This document shows, in pieces, positions 24,850 to 33,646 of a stretch of 40,911 nucleotides of DNA (its first letter is position 1; each line of letters opens with the position of its first letter). Source of the DNA: Pseudomonas floridensis (GTDB taxonomy: Bacteria; Pseudomonadota; Gammaproteobacteria; Pseudomonadales; Pseudomonadaceae); NCBI RefSeq assembly GCF_002087235.1, contig NZ_MUIO01000115.1:1-40911 (forward strand), read 5' to 3'. A program made the position numbers and the translations under genes. Below the pieces are notes generated by a model that saw only the letters and a list, made by a program, of their open reading frames with translations, was not told the origin of the DNA and made no database searches.

Positions 24850-25665
24850 TCAAAGACGCTGCAAGTCTCGCTGCGCCAACTGGGCAGCGGAAGTGCCCGG
24901 ATATTGGGCTACGACCTGCTGCAGAATGCCTTTGACCTTGTCGTTGTGACCAAGGCGACGCTCCACATCCGCCAGCTTGTACAGCGAATCAGGCACTTTG
25001 GCATGCTTCGGATACTGCTGACTCACCTTGGCGAATGCCTGACCAGCACCTTGAAGATCGCCTTTGGCCAGATTCACTTCGCCTAGCCAGTATTGGGCAT
25101 TGCCGGCATACGAGCTGTTGGGGTACTTGCGCAGGAACGCGGTGAAGGCCTGACTGGCCTTATCGAAATCCTTCGCCTTGATCAGATCGAAGGCCGCCTC
25201 GTAATAAAGCTTTTCCTTCGCCGGGTCAGGAGGCTCGGTGCCTGCTGCCGGTGCCTGGGCTGCTGGAGCCGAAGGCGTCCCACTGGCGTCAACAGCGCCA
25301 CCAGAAGGTTGTGAATTATTGGTAGCCGGAGCGGCAGCGCCACTGGCTATACGTTGATCGAGTTCCTGATAACGCTCCAGAGCTTCCTGCTTCATGCGCT
25401 GGATATCGTTCTGCTGGACCTCGACAACACCGCGCAAACGCGCGATTTCGTCTTGCATCTGCTGCAGCTGCATGAACAGCTGACCTTGTGCCGAGGGAGG
25501 AGGTGTAACCCCTCCCCCGGCATAGGCGCCGGACGTGCCATAACCCGCTGGCGGATAACTGCTGCTGCCAGAGCCAGAATTGTTATCGACCACAGGAGCC
25601 GCACCCAACGCTGAAAGCGGAAGGGCGAGGGCCAAAACGGTTAGAGCACGTCGGCACGTTCGCAT
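24850..25665 (-). CDS. cpoB: Cell division coordinator CpoB (YbgF)
   Basis: CpoB is a periplasmic protein that links Tol-Pal function with PBP1B during septation. The 271-residue protein has a signal peptide (MRTCRRALTVLALALPLSALG), an N-terminal trimerising coiled coil (about residues 60-110, MQDEIARLRGVVEVQQ), a Pro/Ala/Ser-rich linker, and C-terminal TPR repeats (about 150-271). It is the last gene of the tol-pal operon and starts 7 bases after the pal stop. A strong terminator follows. Confidence 0.94.
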   Translation of the reverse strand: MRTCRRALTVLALALPLSALGAAPVVDNNSGSGSSSYPPAGYGTSGAYAGGGVTPPPSAQGQLFMQLQQMQDEIARLRGVVEVQQNDIQRMKQEALERYQELDQRIASGAAAPATNNSQPSGGAVDASGTPSAPAAQAPAAGTEPPDPAKEKLYYEAAFDLIKAKDFDKASQAFTAFLRKYPNSSYAGNAQYWLGEVNLAKGDLQGAGQAFAKVSQQYPKHAKVPDSLYKLADVERRLGHNDKVKGILQQVVAQYPGTSAAQLAQRDLQRL

Positions 25666-25671
25666 GTCAAA

Positions 25672-26169
25672 TTACTTACGCAGTTCGACGCGACGGTTCT
25701 GGGCCCAGGACTGCTCGTCGTTGCCGGTAGCAACTGGACGCTCTTCGCCGTAGGAAACCAGTTCCAGCTGAGCTGGGGAAACACCTTGCAGTACCAGGTA
25801 GCGCTGAACGGCTTTCGCACGACGCTCGCCCAGTGCCATGTTGTACTCACGAGTACCACGTTCGTCGGTGTTGCCTTCCAGAACAACGCGAGCGCCGTTA
25901 GCTTTCAGGTCTTTGGCGTGCACGTCCAGGGAGCGCATTGCTTCTGGCTTCAGGTCCGAACTGTCGTATTCGAAGTAGAAGGTGGTGATTGCGCGCAGAG
26001 CAGCTTCTTCGCTCAGGGAGCCGTCAACAGCACCAGTGTTGGCGCCGTAACCAGCGTTAGGGTCGACAGCGCCAGCACCGGCATTGTCGCCGCCTTTGGA
26101 CGAGCAACCTACAGCTACAGCCATGGCCAGAGCCAGCGCAGCAAACTTACCAAACTTCAGCATTTCCAT
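25672..26169 (-). CDS. pal: Peptidoglycan-associated lipoprotein Pal (OprL)
   Basis: Pal is an outer-membrane lipoprotein that binds peptidoglycan and TolB; in P. aeruginosa it is called OprL. I chose ATG 26169 (165 residues), with AGGAG seven bases upstream; the frame extends to 26205 without support. The signal peptide ends in a lipobox with the lipidated Cys in AVGCSS. The C-terminal OmpA-like domain has NTDERGTREYNMALGERRA with the peptidoglycan-binding Asp and Arg. It follows tolB by 52 bases. Confidence 0.97.
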   Translation of the reverse strand: MEMLKFGKFAALALAMAVAVGCSSKGGDNAGAGAVDPNAGYGANTGAVDGSLSEEAALRAITTFYFEYDSSDLKPEAMRSLDVHAKDLKANGARVVLEGNTDERGTREYNMALGERRAKAVQRYLVLQGVSPAQLELVSYGEERPVATGNDEQSWAQNRRVELRK

Positions 26170-26221
26170 CTTGAAACTCCTAATGAACCCCAGTGTGTTA
26201 AGCAAATCGTGTAGCGCCGCG

Positions 26222-27523
26222 TCAGTTCAGGTAAGGGGACCAGGAAGGTTCTCTGACTTCGCCTTGAGCGGTAGGAAGCGGGAGCCTTACGCGTCCGTTA
26301 ATGGACACGAGCATCAAGACTCCCCGGCCCTGCTGGCGGGTGGCGTAGATTACCATGGTGCCGTTGGGCGCAACAGTAGGCGACTCATCAAGGTTGCTAT
26401 CTGTGAGGATTTTTACACTTCCGCGGGCCAAATCCTGCACTGCGACCTTGAAATTAGTGAAGCCTTCCTGCCTGTGAATCATCACCAGCGTCTTTTCATC
26501 GGCTGACAATTTCGGATTGGCGTTGTAGTTACCCACGAACGTAACACGTTCGGCACCACCACCATTGATATTGGTTTTATAGATTTGCGGCTTTCCACCA
26601 CGGTCCGACGTGAAGTAGATCGTCGAGCCATCCTTGCCGAAGAACGGTTCGGTGTCGATGGAGGAATCGTTGGTCACGCGACTCAGCTGACGCGAAGCCA
26701 GGTTGATCACGTAGATTTCCGGATTGCCGTCCTTGGACAATACGAATGCCAGCTTCGTGCCATCTGGCGACCAGGCAGGTGCACCGTTCAGGCCTTCGAA
26801 GTTGGTAATCTGCTCGCGACGACCGGTATCGATGTGCTGAACGAAGATGCGCGGACGCTTCTGTTCGAACGATACATAGGCAATGCGCTTGCCGTCAGGC
26901 GCAAAACGCGGCGACAGGATAGGCTCGCGGGACTGCAACAACGTGACTGCACGCGCACCGTCGTAATCCGAACGCTGCAGGGTGTAGCGCGTGTTGTTTT
27001 CCGAGAAGCGCTCGGCCGTGACGTAAAGCATGCGCGTCGAGAACGCACCCTTGATGCCGACGAGCTTCTCGAACGACTGGTCCGCAATGTAGTGCGCCAT
27101 GTCGCGCAACTGGTCATTGGTGCCGGAAACGTTACCGGTCAGGACCTGTTGCTCGGTAGCAACGTTGAACAGCGCGTATTGAATCTGCAGGCGACCGCCT
27201 GCAGGAACAATGTTGCCGACCATGACGTACTGGGCACCCAGTGCTTTCCAGTCACGGAAAATGACTTCGCTGGCCTGGGTCGGCAAGCTGATCATGTTCT
27301 GCTTCGGGATCGGCGAGTAGTAGCCGGAGTTGCGCAGGTCATTGCCAATGATCTCCGCCATGTCTTCCGGCAGCACGTTGCCGCCCTGCCAGCCAAACGG
27401 CACGACAGCGATCGGTGTGGCGCGGTCACTGCCGCTGGTGACCAGAATGTTCTTTTCTTCTGCCGCCGCCACTCCGGCTGCACAACAGAGAACGAAAAGC
27501 AGTCCTCGAAAAAGGTTGATCAC
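26222..27523 (-). CDS. tolB: Tol-Pal system protein TolB
   Basis: TolB is the periplasmic beta-propeller that binds Pal and TolA. The 433-residue protein has a signal peptide (INLFRGLLFVLCCAAG, cut after AAA), an N-terminal alpha/beta domain and a C-terminal six-bladed propeller with repeated SPDG-type motifs (FAPDGKRIAYVS, WSPDGTKLAFV). The start is GTG 27523; it overlaps the tolA stop by four bases (GTGA), a sign of coupling. Confidence 0.97.
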   Translation of the reverse strand: MINLFRGLLFVLCCAAGVAAAEEKNILVTSGSDRATPIAVVPFGWQGGNVLPEDMAEIIGNDLRNSGYYSPIPKQNMISLPTQASEVIFRDWKALGAQYVMVGNIVPAGGRLQIQYALFNVATEQQVLTGNVSGTNDQLRDMAHYIADQSFEKLVGIKGAFSTRMLYVTAERFSENNTRYTLQRSDYDGARAVTLLQSREPILSPRFAPDGKRIAYVSFEQKRPRIFVQHIDTGRREQITNFEGLNGAPAWSPDGTKLAFVLSKDGNPEIYVINLASRQLSRVTNDSSIDTEPFFGKDGSTIYFTSDRGGKPQIYKTNINGGGAERVTFVGNYNANPKLSADEKTLVMIHRQEGFTNFKVAVQDLARGSVKILTDSNLDESPTVAPNGTMVIYATRQQGRGVLMLVSINGRVRLPLPTAQGEVREPSWSPYLN

Positions 27524-28590
27524 AAGGCTAGATCTCCAGGTGTGAATGTCATCTTGAATGAACGATAGGGAGCGAAGTCAGCGGGCTTCAGACCCTGCAT
27601 TTCTGTCAAACGCCCAATGTTTTTCACCGCAGCAACCGCAGAACTGTCGAACGGCCCGTCGCCACTGGACTTGGCAATCGACACCGAAGCGATCGTCCCG
27701 TCCGGCAACATACCAATCTGCAACGTTACCGACATGTTGTTACGCGCCGATGGAGGACGACTCCAGCCTTCGGATGCACGTACACGAATCAGATCGTCGA
27801 AGCTGCCAGCTGTTTCGTCGCCACGCTCATCTGCCAGAGCCTGTTGCCGTTCGGTCTTGTCGGACAGCAAATCGGCCAGTGCCTGCGCCTTCTTGTCTTC
27901 TGCAGATTTGCGCGCAGCTTCCTGCGCCTTTTTCGCGGAGTCGGCAGCGGCTTTCTTCTTCGCGTCCTCGGCAGCCTTTTTCTTGGCGTCCTCAGCGGCC
28001 TTTTTCTTGGCCTCGTCGGCAGCCTGTTTCTTGGCTTCCTCGGCAGCGGCTTTCTTGGCGTCTTCTTCGGCTTTCTTCTTCGCTTCTTCTTCGGCTTTCT
28101 TCTTGGCTATGTCGGCCAGTTGTTTCTCTTCGGCCTTTTTGGCGTCGGCGACCTTCTTGGCTTCATCGGCTTTTTTGGCATCGTCAGCCTTTTTGGCTTC
28201 TTCCGCCTTTTGCTCAGCCTTCTTCGCCTCGTCGGCAGCCTTCTGTTCTTCCGCTTTTTGAGCGGCCTCTTCTTTCTTTTGTTCCGCAGCTTTAACAGCT
28301 TCCTGTTTCTGCTGCTCGATTTTCTTCTGCTCCAACTGCTCGACTTCAGTCTGTCGCGCAGCAGTCTTCTTTGCCTCGCCGGCAATTTTCTGGTTGGTCT
28401 GGGTCGTTGCCTGACTCTTGGACTTGAGCTGATAGAGCGTTGCCTGAACGATAGGCTTGGCTTCAGGCAGATCGGGCGTCATGGCAAAGCTCACGAACAG
28501 CATGCCAAAAATCAGGATGTGCAACGCCACAGCCCAGACACTGGGCCAGAAATAGCTTTCCGAGGCAGACGGCTCTCGAATCGGCTGCAT
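27520..28590 (-). CDS. tolA: Tol-Pal system protein TolA
   Basis: TolA spans the periplasm from the inner membrane and couples TolQR energy to Pal. The 356-residue protein has one N-terminal membrane helix (VWAVALHILIFGMLFVSF), a long Ala/Lys/Glu-rich helical domain (about residues 60-245) made of degenerate KKAEEA-type repeats, and a compact C-terminal domain III (about 260-356) that binds Pal/TolB and colicins. The repeat region gives long artefact frames on the other strands. It overlaps tolR by one base and tolB by four. Confidence 0.96.
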   Translation of the reverse strand: MQPIREPSASESYFWPSVWAVALHILIFGMLFVSFAMTPDLPEAKPIVQATLYQLKSKSQATTQTNQKIAGEAKKTAARQTEVEQLEQKKIEQQKQEAVKAAEQKKEEAAQKAEEQKAADEAKKAEQKAEEAKKADDAKKADEAKKVADAKKAEEKQLADIAKKKAEEEAKKKAEEDAKKAAAEEAKKQAADEAKKKAAEDAKKKAAEDAKKKAAADSAKKAQEAARKSAEDKKAQALADLLSDKTERQQALADERGDETAGSFDDLIRVRASEGWSRPPSARNNMSVTLQIGMLPDGTIASVSIAKSSGDGPFDSSAVAAVKNIGRLTEMQGLKPADFAPYRSFKMTFTPGDLAL

Positions 28591-29054
28591 CAGGGTGCCT
28601 CGGTAATCAAGCCAACGTTCCCGACCCCAGCCTTCTGCAGCCCGCCCATCGTGCCCATGACCGAACCGTAGTCCACGGTCTTGTCACCACGAATGAACAC
28701 CTGTGTCTGCTTGCCGGCATCACGCCCGGCAGCAACAATCTTGGTCACGGCAGCAGTCAGTTGAGGCAAGGTCATCGCCTTGTCCATCTGCTTGTCGGTA
28801 TCGACTTCGCTGCCAAGGTTCCAGTAGTAGGTCTTGTCAGCCTTGATCGAAATGGTCAGGACCTGATTGTTATTGTCCTGCGGCAAAGCCTCGCTGGAGA
28901 CCTTGGGCAAGTCGACCTTCACGCCCTGGTTGATCATGGGAGCGGTCACCATGAAAATCACGAGCAACACCAACATCACGTCGATGTAGGGCACTACGTT
29001 CATTTCGGCGACCGGCTTGCGTTTTCTGCGACGATCTCGAGCGATTAAAGCCAT
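28590..29054 (-). CDS. tolR: Tol-Pal system protein TolR
   Basis: TolR is the ExbD-like partner of TolQ in the proton-driven motor. The 154-residue protein has one N-terminal membrane helix with the conserved Asp in VVPYIDVMLVLLVIFMV, followed by a periplasmic domain. ATG 29054 begins MALIARDRRRKRKPV. It ends one base into the tolA start (TGATG). Confidence 0.96.
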   Translation of the reverse strand: MALIARDRRRKRKPVAEMNVVPYIDVMLVLLVIFMVTAPMINQGVKVDLPKVSSEALPQDNNNQVLTISIKADKTYYWNLGSEVDTDKQMDKAMTLPQLTAAVTKIVAAGRDAGKQTQVFIRGDKTVDYGSVMGTMGGLQKAGVGNVGLITEAP

Positions 29055-29068
29055 GGGGAATTACCTGC

Positions 29069-29764
29069 TCACTCTTCGCTGGTGTGCACTTTACGGTGCA
29101 GGATTGCCTGGAACTCTTCAGCGAACGTGTAGTAACGGCTGATCAGAGTCTCGCTACGCGCGGAGAAACGGTTGTAGGCAATAACGGCCGGAATTGCCGC
29201 GAACAGACCAATGGCCGTCGCGATAAGGGCTTCGGCAATGCCGGGAGCCACAGTAGCAAGAGTTGCCTGCTGAGCGGTGGCCAGACCCCGGAAGGAGTTC
29301 ATGATCCCCCAGACGGTACCGAACAGACCGATGTACGGGCTGGTAGAACCTACTGTTGCGAGGAACGAGAGGCCGGATTCCAGCTTTTCTTCCTCACGGG
29401 AAATGGCAACGCGCATGGCGCGGGCCACACCCTCCATCACGGCATCGGGATCAACGCCGGACTGCTGACGCAGGCGGGAGAACTCCTTGAAACCGGCACG
29501 GAAGATCTGCTCCACGCCGGAGTCCGGATCAGGATTGCTGCCCGCCTGACGGTACAACTTGGACAAATCGATACCGGACCAGAAGCGCTCTTCAAAGCTG
29601 TCCAGTGCACGCCGACCTGCGCGCAGCATATTGCTGCGCTGAAAAATCACGATCCATGAAGTGACCGAGGCGGCCACCAGAATCAGCATCACCAACTGAA
29701 CAACAATGCTGGCATTGCTGACCAAACTCCACATGGAGGAATGGTCGACGACGTTAGCTTCCAC
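29069..29764 (-). CDS. tolQ: Tol-Pal system protein TolQ
   Basis: TolQ is the MotA/ExbB-like channel subunit of the Tol motor. The 231-residue protein has three membrane helices: VVQLVMLILVAASVTSWIVI near the N terminus, and a pair around GLFGTVWGIM and EALIATAIGLFAAIPAV that carry the conserved Thr/Glu-type residues. The start is GTG 29764, overlapping the ybgC stop by 11 bases. TolR follows after 14 bases. Confidence 0.96.
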   Translation of the reverse strand: MEANVVDHSSMWSLVSNASIVVQLVMLILVAASVTSWIVIFQRSNMLRAGRRALDSFEERFWSGIDLSKLYRQAGSNPDPDSGVEQIFRAGFKEFSRLRQQSGVDPDAVMEGVARAMRVAISREEEKLESGLSFLATVGSTSPYIGLFGTVWGIMNSFRGLATAQQATLATVAPGIAEALIATAIGLFAAIPAVIAYNRFSARSETLISRYYTFAEEFQAILHRKVHTSEE

Positions 29765-30221
29765 GCTTTATCTCCTGCTCTGAATGTTTACCCGCGCCGC
29801 TCTGATCGGCAAAGGCCGCTCGCAGAGCTTCGGGAATGGCCCGGGGTTTCAAACTATCGGCGCTTACGCACGCCACCAAGAACTGCCCCTCACAGAGCAG
29901 CGTTGCATCCGACGCCCGCCTGACTTGCTGTTGAAAGCGCAGGCTGACACGGTTCAATTCGGTTACTTGTGCACTGACGAGCAGTTCGTCATCCAGCCGC
30001 GCCGGCTTGTGATAACGCGCTTCGCTGGAGTGCACGACAAATAAAAGATTGTCCTGAGCCATTGCGGACTGGACAAACCCCAGCTCGCGCAGCCGCTCGG
30101 TACGAGCCCGCTCCATGAATTTCAGATAATTGACGTAGTAGACGATGCCGCCAGCATCGGTGTCCTCGTAGTAAACGCGACAGCGATGTGCGAACGACTG
30201 AACCCCGTTTTGCGCGCGCAT
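29754..30221 (-). CDS. ybgC: Tol-Pal-associated acyl-CoA thioesterase YbgC
   Basis: YbgC is a cytoplasmic hot-dog-fold thioesterase encoded with the tol-pal genes and linked to phospholipid metabolism. The 155-residue protein shows the 4-hydroxybenzoyl-CoA-type motif YYEDTDAGGIVYYVNYLKF with the catalytic Asp. ATG 30221 begins MRAQNGVQSFAHR. It is the first gene of the ybgC-tolQRAB-pal-cpoB operon and is separated from ruvB by 136 bases. Confidence 0.95.
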   Translation of the reverse strand: MRAQNGVQSFAHRCRVYYEDTDAGGIVYYVNYLKFMERARTERLRELGFVQSAMAQDNLLFVVHSSEARYHKPARLDDELLVSAQVTELNRVSLRFQQQVRRASDATLLCEGQFLVACVSADSLKPRAIPEALRAAFADQSGAGKHSEQEIKRGS

Positions 30222-30357
30222 ACTCTAGTGCTTACTCCTCACGTTGCCAATCGGGTCAGGCAACTGTTTTTCAACGATTTGCCGCTTGCTAGCTGTAACG
30301 CTCACGAGACTGGCAATGTGACCACAGCAACCGCAGATAAATTGCATGGCATCGCGT

Positions 30358-31416
30358 TTAATCGGCGCCGTCATCGACAAATTCCTCGGCGGTCGGCAGC
30401 TCGCCCATCCTTGACGGTATGTTCAGGCCAAAGTGCAGATAGGCGTGACGAGTCACTACCCGACCACGAGGTGTGCGCATCATATAGCCTTGCTGGATCA
30501 AATAGGGTTCCAGTACGTCCTCGATCGTGTGACGCTCTTCACTGATCGCCGCCGCCAGGCTGTCCACGCCGACCGGACCGCCGTCGAACTTCTCAATCAT
30601 GGTCAGCAGCAGGCGCCGGTCCTGATGGTCGAAGCCATGCTCGTCGACATCCAGCAGGTTCAGAGCCTTGTCTGCAGTCTGCCGGGTGATCTGGCCGTTG
30701 CCGCGCACTTCAGCGAAGTCACGCACGCGACGCAGCAGACGGTTGGCGATACGCGGAGTGCCACGGGCGCGACGCGCGATCTCGAACGCACCTTCCGGCT
30801 CGATGACCAGCCCCAGAATGCCAGCCGAGCGGGTCACGATGGTTGAAAGGTCGGCGATGCTGTAGAACTCCAGACGCTGCACGATACCGAAACGGTCGCG
30901 CAGCGGATTGGTCAGCATGCCTGCGCGAGTGGTCGCCCCCACCAGCGTGAACGGCGGCAGATCAAGCTTGATGGAGCGGGCCGCAGGCCCTTCCCCGATC
31001 ATGATGTCCAGCTGAAAGTCTTCCATCGCCGGATACAGCACTTCTTCGACGATGGGCGACAGCCTGTGGATTTCGTCGATGAACAGCACATCGTTGGGCT
31101 CGAGGTTGGTGAGAATGGCCGCCAGATCTCCGGGCCGTTCAAGTACCGGGCCTGAGGTGCTCTTGATCGAGACCGACATTTCCTGAGCGATGATATTGGC
31201 CAGGGTGGTTTTGCCGAGCCCCGGCGGGCCGAAGATCAAAGTATGGTCCAGAGACTCGTTGCGGCCCCGTGCAGCCTGGATGAACAACTCCATCTGCTCG
31301 CGAACGGTGGGCTGCCCGATGTAATCGGCAAGGCTTAAGGGGCGAATCGCGCGATCGAGTTGTTCGTCGCGATCACGACCACCCACGGCGGCTATCAAAC
31401 GGTCGGCTTCAATCAC
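30358..31416 (-). CDS. ruvB: Holliday junction helicase motor subunit RuvB
   Basis: RuvB is the hexameric AAA+ ATPase that drives branch migration with RuvA. The 352-residue protein has Walker A GPPGLGKTT near residue 65, Walker B DEIHRL, sensor GATTRAG, and a C-terminal winged-helix domain with TPRGRVVTRHAY. The GTG start at 31416 directly abuts the ruvA stop codon (TAAGTG), so the two are co-translated. Confidence 0.98.
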   Translation of the reverse strand: MIEADRLIAAVGGRDRDEQLDRAIRPLSLADYIGQPTVREQMELFIQAARGRNESLDHTLIFGPPGLGKTTLANIIAQEMSVSIKSTSGPVLERPGDLAAILTNLEPNDVLFIDEIHRLSPIVEEVLYPAMEDFQLDIMIGEGPAARSIKLDLPPFTLVGATTRAGMLTNPLRDRFGIVQRLEFYSIADLSTIVTRSAGILGLVIEPEGAFEIARRARGTPRIANRLLRRVRDFAEVRGNGQITRQTADKALNLLDVDEHGFDHQDRRLLLTMIEKFDGGPVGVDSLAAAISEERHTIEDVLEPYLIQQGYMMRTPRGRVVTRHAYLHFGLNIPSRMGELPTAEEFVDDGAD

Positions 31417-32025
31417 TTACGCCATCCCCTTCAACGCACGCCGGATCAGATCTGCACTGCTCAAGTCTTTTTCCTTGATGGCGGAGACGGCTTTGCTCGC
31501 CTCTTGAGGTTTGTAGCCCAGCGATATCAGCGCACTGACTGCATCGGACTCGGCCGAAGCCACTGGCTCCACCTGATTCGGACCACTGGAAACCAGCGTA
31601 AAGGTGCCCGGCAGTGATTCCCAGGCCTTGAAGCGGTCCTTGAGTTCGACCAGCAGGCGCTCGGCGGTCTTCTTGCCCACGCCCGGTATACGGGTGAGCG
31701 CCGAGGTATCTTGGGCCTGAACACAGCGGACCAGTTCATCGACTTCCAGACCCGACATGAGCGCCAGCGCCAGTTTGGGGCCGACACCGTTGAGCCGGAT
31801 CAGCTCGCGAAACAACTCGCGCTCGCGCTTCTCGTAGAAGCCGTACAGCAGATGCGCGTCTTCACGCACAACAAGATGCGTGTGCAGGGTTACAGGCTCA
31901 CCGACATGGGGCAGCCGATACAGCGTGGTCATCGGCACCTCCAGTTCGTAGCCGACGCCATTGACGTCCAGCACCAGGTGCGGAGGCTGTTTCTCGGCGA
32001 GAAAGCCGCGTAAACGTCCAATCAC
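31417..32025 (-). CDS. ruvA: Holliday junction branch migration protein RuvA
   Basis: RuvA forms the tetramer that holds the Holliday junction open. The 202-residue protein has an N-terminal OB fold (MIGRLRGFLAEK), helix-hairpin-helix segments (LNGVGPKLALALMS and IPGVGKKTAERL) and a C-terminal RuvB-binding domain (ALISLGYKPQEASKAV). The start is GTG 32025 with AGGA upstream. It lies between ruvC and ruvB. Confidence 0.98.
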   Translation of the reverse strand: MIGRLRGFLAEKQPPHLVLDVNGVGYELEVPMTTLYRLPHVGEPVTLHTHLVVREDAHLLYGFYEKRERELFRELIRLNGVGPKLALALMSGLEVDELVRCVQAQDTSALTRIPGVGKKTAERLLVELKDRFKAWESLPGTFTLVSSGPNQVEPVASAESDAVSALISLGYKPQEASKAVSAIKEKDLSSADLIRRALKGMA

Positions 32026-32131
32026 GTTTCAGATCCTTTCGTGTTGCCTATCGCTTGCGCGAGAAAATTGAGGACAATCATCACAGGAGTAGCCAGACCT
32101 GCAAGTAAAAAAATGCGTACGAATGATGCAG

Positions 32132-32656
32132 TCAGAGCCGCAGCCTGCCGCCGCGGCTACGCGCCGTGCCCAGACCATGAGGAATCAGGCTGGAACGCGT
32201 ATGAGCATGGCACAAGGCGATGGCCAGTGCGTCGGACGCGTCGATTTGCGGTTTCTGGGTCAGCTTGAGCAGATGCATGACCATCATCATGACCTGTTCT
32301 TTATTGGCACCACCGGCTCCGGCCACGGCCTGTTTGACCTGAGTCGCGGTGTACTCGGCGATTTCCAGCGCCTCCTCCGCGCCAGCGACGATCGCAGCGC
32401 CTCTAGCCTGACCCAGCTTGAGCGCGGAATCGGCGTTGCGCGCCATGAAGACCTTTTCGATGCCCATGGTCACCGGGCCGTAAGTCTTGATCACCTCACG
32501 TACCCCGCGATAGACGATCTGCAACCGTTCGTGCAATTCGCCACTGCCCGTGCGAATACAGCCCGACGCGACATAGACACAGCCACGGCCGGTATCACGT
32601 ACCACGCCATAGCCGGTAATGCGCGAACCGGGGTCGATACCAAGAATAAGAGTCAT
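32132..32656 (-). CDS. ruvC: Holliday junction resolvase RuvC
   Basis: RuvC is the endonuclease that cuts Holliday junctions. The 174-residue protein has the RNase H-like fold with the catalytic Asp in ILGIDPGSRITGYG, Glu in GIEKVFMARN and two Asp in DASDALAIALCHAH. ATG 32656 is well supported. It is followed by ruvA after 106 bases. Confidence 0.98.
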   Translation of the reverse strand: MTLILGIDPGSRITGYGVVRDTGRGCVYVASGCIRTGSGELHERLQIVYRGVREVIKTYGPVTMGIEKVFMARNADSALKLGQARGAAIVAGAEEALEIAEYTATQVKQAVAGAGGANKEQVMMMVMHLLKLTQKPQIDASDALAIALCHAHTRSSLIPHGLGTARSRGGRLRL

Positions 32657-32785
32657 AACGCCTGCAGCTAGAGAAGGTGACGCAACACAATGAGCGCAGC
32701 ATAAAGGCAGAAGCCGGAGGCCGATAGCCGCATGACACTCACGGCTTCGCTCCCCCGGCTCCCGATACGGCTTGTCTGATGGCGA

Positions 32786-33532
32786 TCAGCCCAGTTGCTC
32801 CATGACCTCGTCCGGAATTTCCGCGTTCGAATACACGTTCTGCACGTCATCCAGGTCCTCGAGCATGTCGATCAGCTTGAGCACCTTTTCGGCGGTTTCC
32901 AGGTCGAGCACGGCACTGGTAGTCGGCAGCATCACGATTTCCGCATCCGACGCCTTGAAGCCTGAGGCCTCCAGCGCATTACGCACCGAATAGAAGCCGG
33001 AAAAAGACGTGAACACGTCAATGGAGCCGTCTTCGTTGGTCACGACGTCATCGGCATCGGCCTCCATCGCCGCCTCGATCAGGGCATCTTCGTCCACACC
33101 GGCAGCGAAAGATATCTGACCCTTGCGATCGAACAGGTAAGCGACCGAGCCATCAGTGCCCAGGTTGCCACCGCATTTGGTGAAGGCATGACGCACGGCG
33201 GCCGCCGTACGGTTACGGTTGTCGGTCATGGCCTCGACCATGATCGCCACACCGCCCGGACCGTAGCCTTCGTAACCCAGCTCTTCGACATCATCACCGT
33301 CGCAAGCGCCGACACCACGTGCCACCGCACGGTCGATAGTGTCACGGGTCATGTTGGCACCGAGCGCCTTGTCCAGCGCCAGACGCAGACGCGGGTTTGA
33401 ACCCGGATCACCACCGCCCTGACGAGCGGCAACCGTCAGCTCGCGAATCCACTTGGTGAAGATCTTGCCCTTCTTGGCATCCTGACGCTCTTTGCGGTGC
33501 TTGATGTTCGCCCACTTAGAATGACCTGCCAT
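32786..33532 (-). CDS. yebC: YebC/PmpR-family transcriptional regulator
   Basis: This 248-residue member of the YebC/TACO1 family begins MAGHSKWANIKHRK, the typical start, and carries the GSNPRLRLA and GYGPGGVAIMVE motifs. In P. aeruginosa the ortholog PmpR (PA0964) was described as a repressor of pqsR; other family members act on translation at proline runs. It lies between aspS and ruvC on the same strand. Since no pqs genes are seen here, its local target is open. Confidence 0.96.
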   Translation of the reverse strand: MAGHSKWANIKHRKERQDAKKGKIFTKWIRELTVAARQGGGDPGSNPRLRLALDKALGANMTRDTIDRAVARGVGACDGDDVEELGYEGYGPGGVAIMVEAMTDNRNRTAAAVRHAFTKCGGNLGTDGSVAYLFDRKGQISFAAGVDEDALIEAAMEADADDVVTNEDGSIDVFTSFSGFYSVRNALEASGFKASDAEIVMLPTTSAVLDLETAEKVLKLIDMLEDLDDVQNVYSNAEIPDEVMEQLG

Positions 33533-33646
33533 CTCTCGCTCCAGATTCTTTTTGAAACACCTTCACCTTTCGCCTCGTGCAGCAGGCAAAAAGCTTCACT
33601 CGATTCGGGCAATGCAGGGCGCATACGGGATGCGCCCTGCCCGGCA

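Noticed and set aside
27558..28671. Long plus-strand frames opposite tolA
   Set aside because: They are low-complexity shadows of the Ala/Lys/Glu repeat region of TolA.
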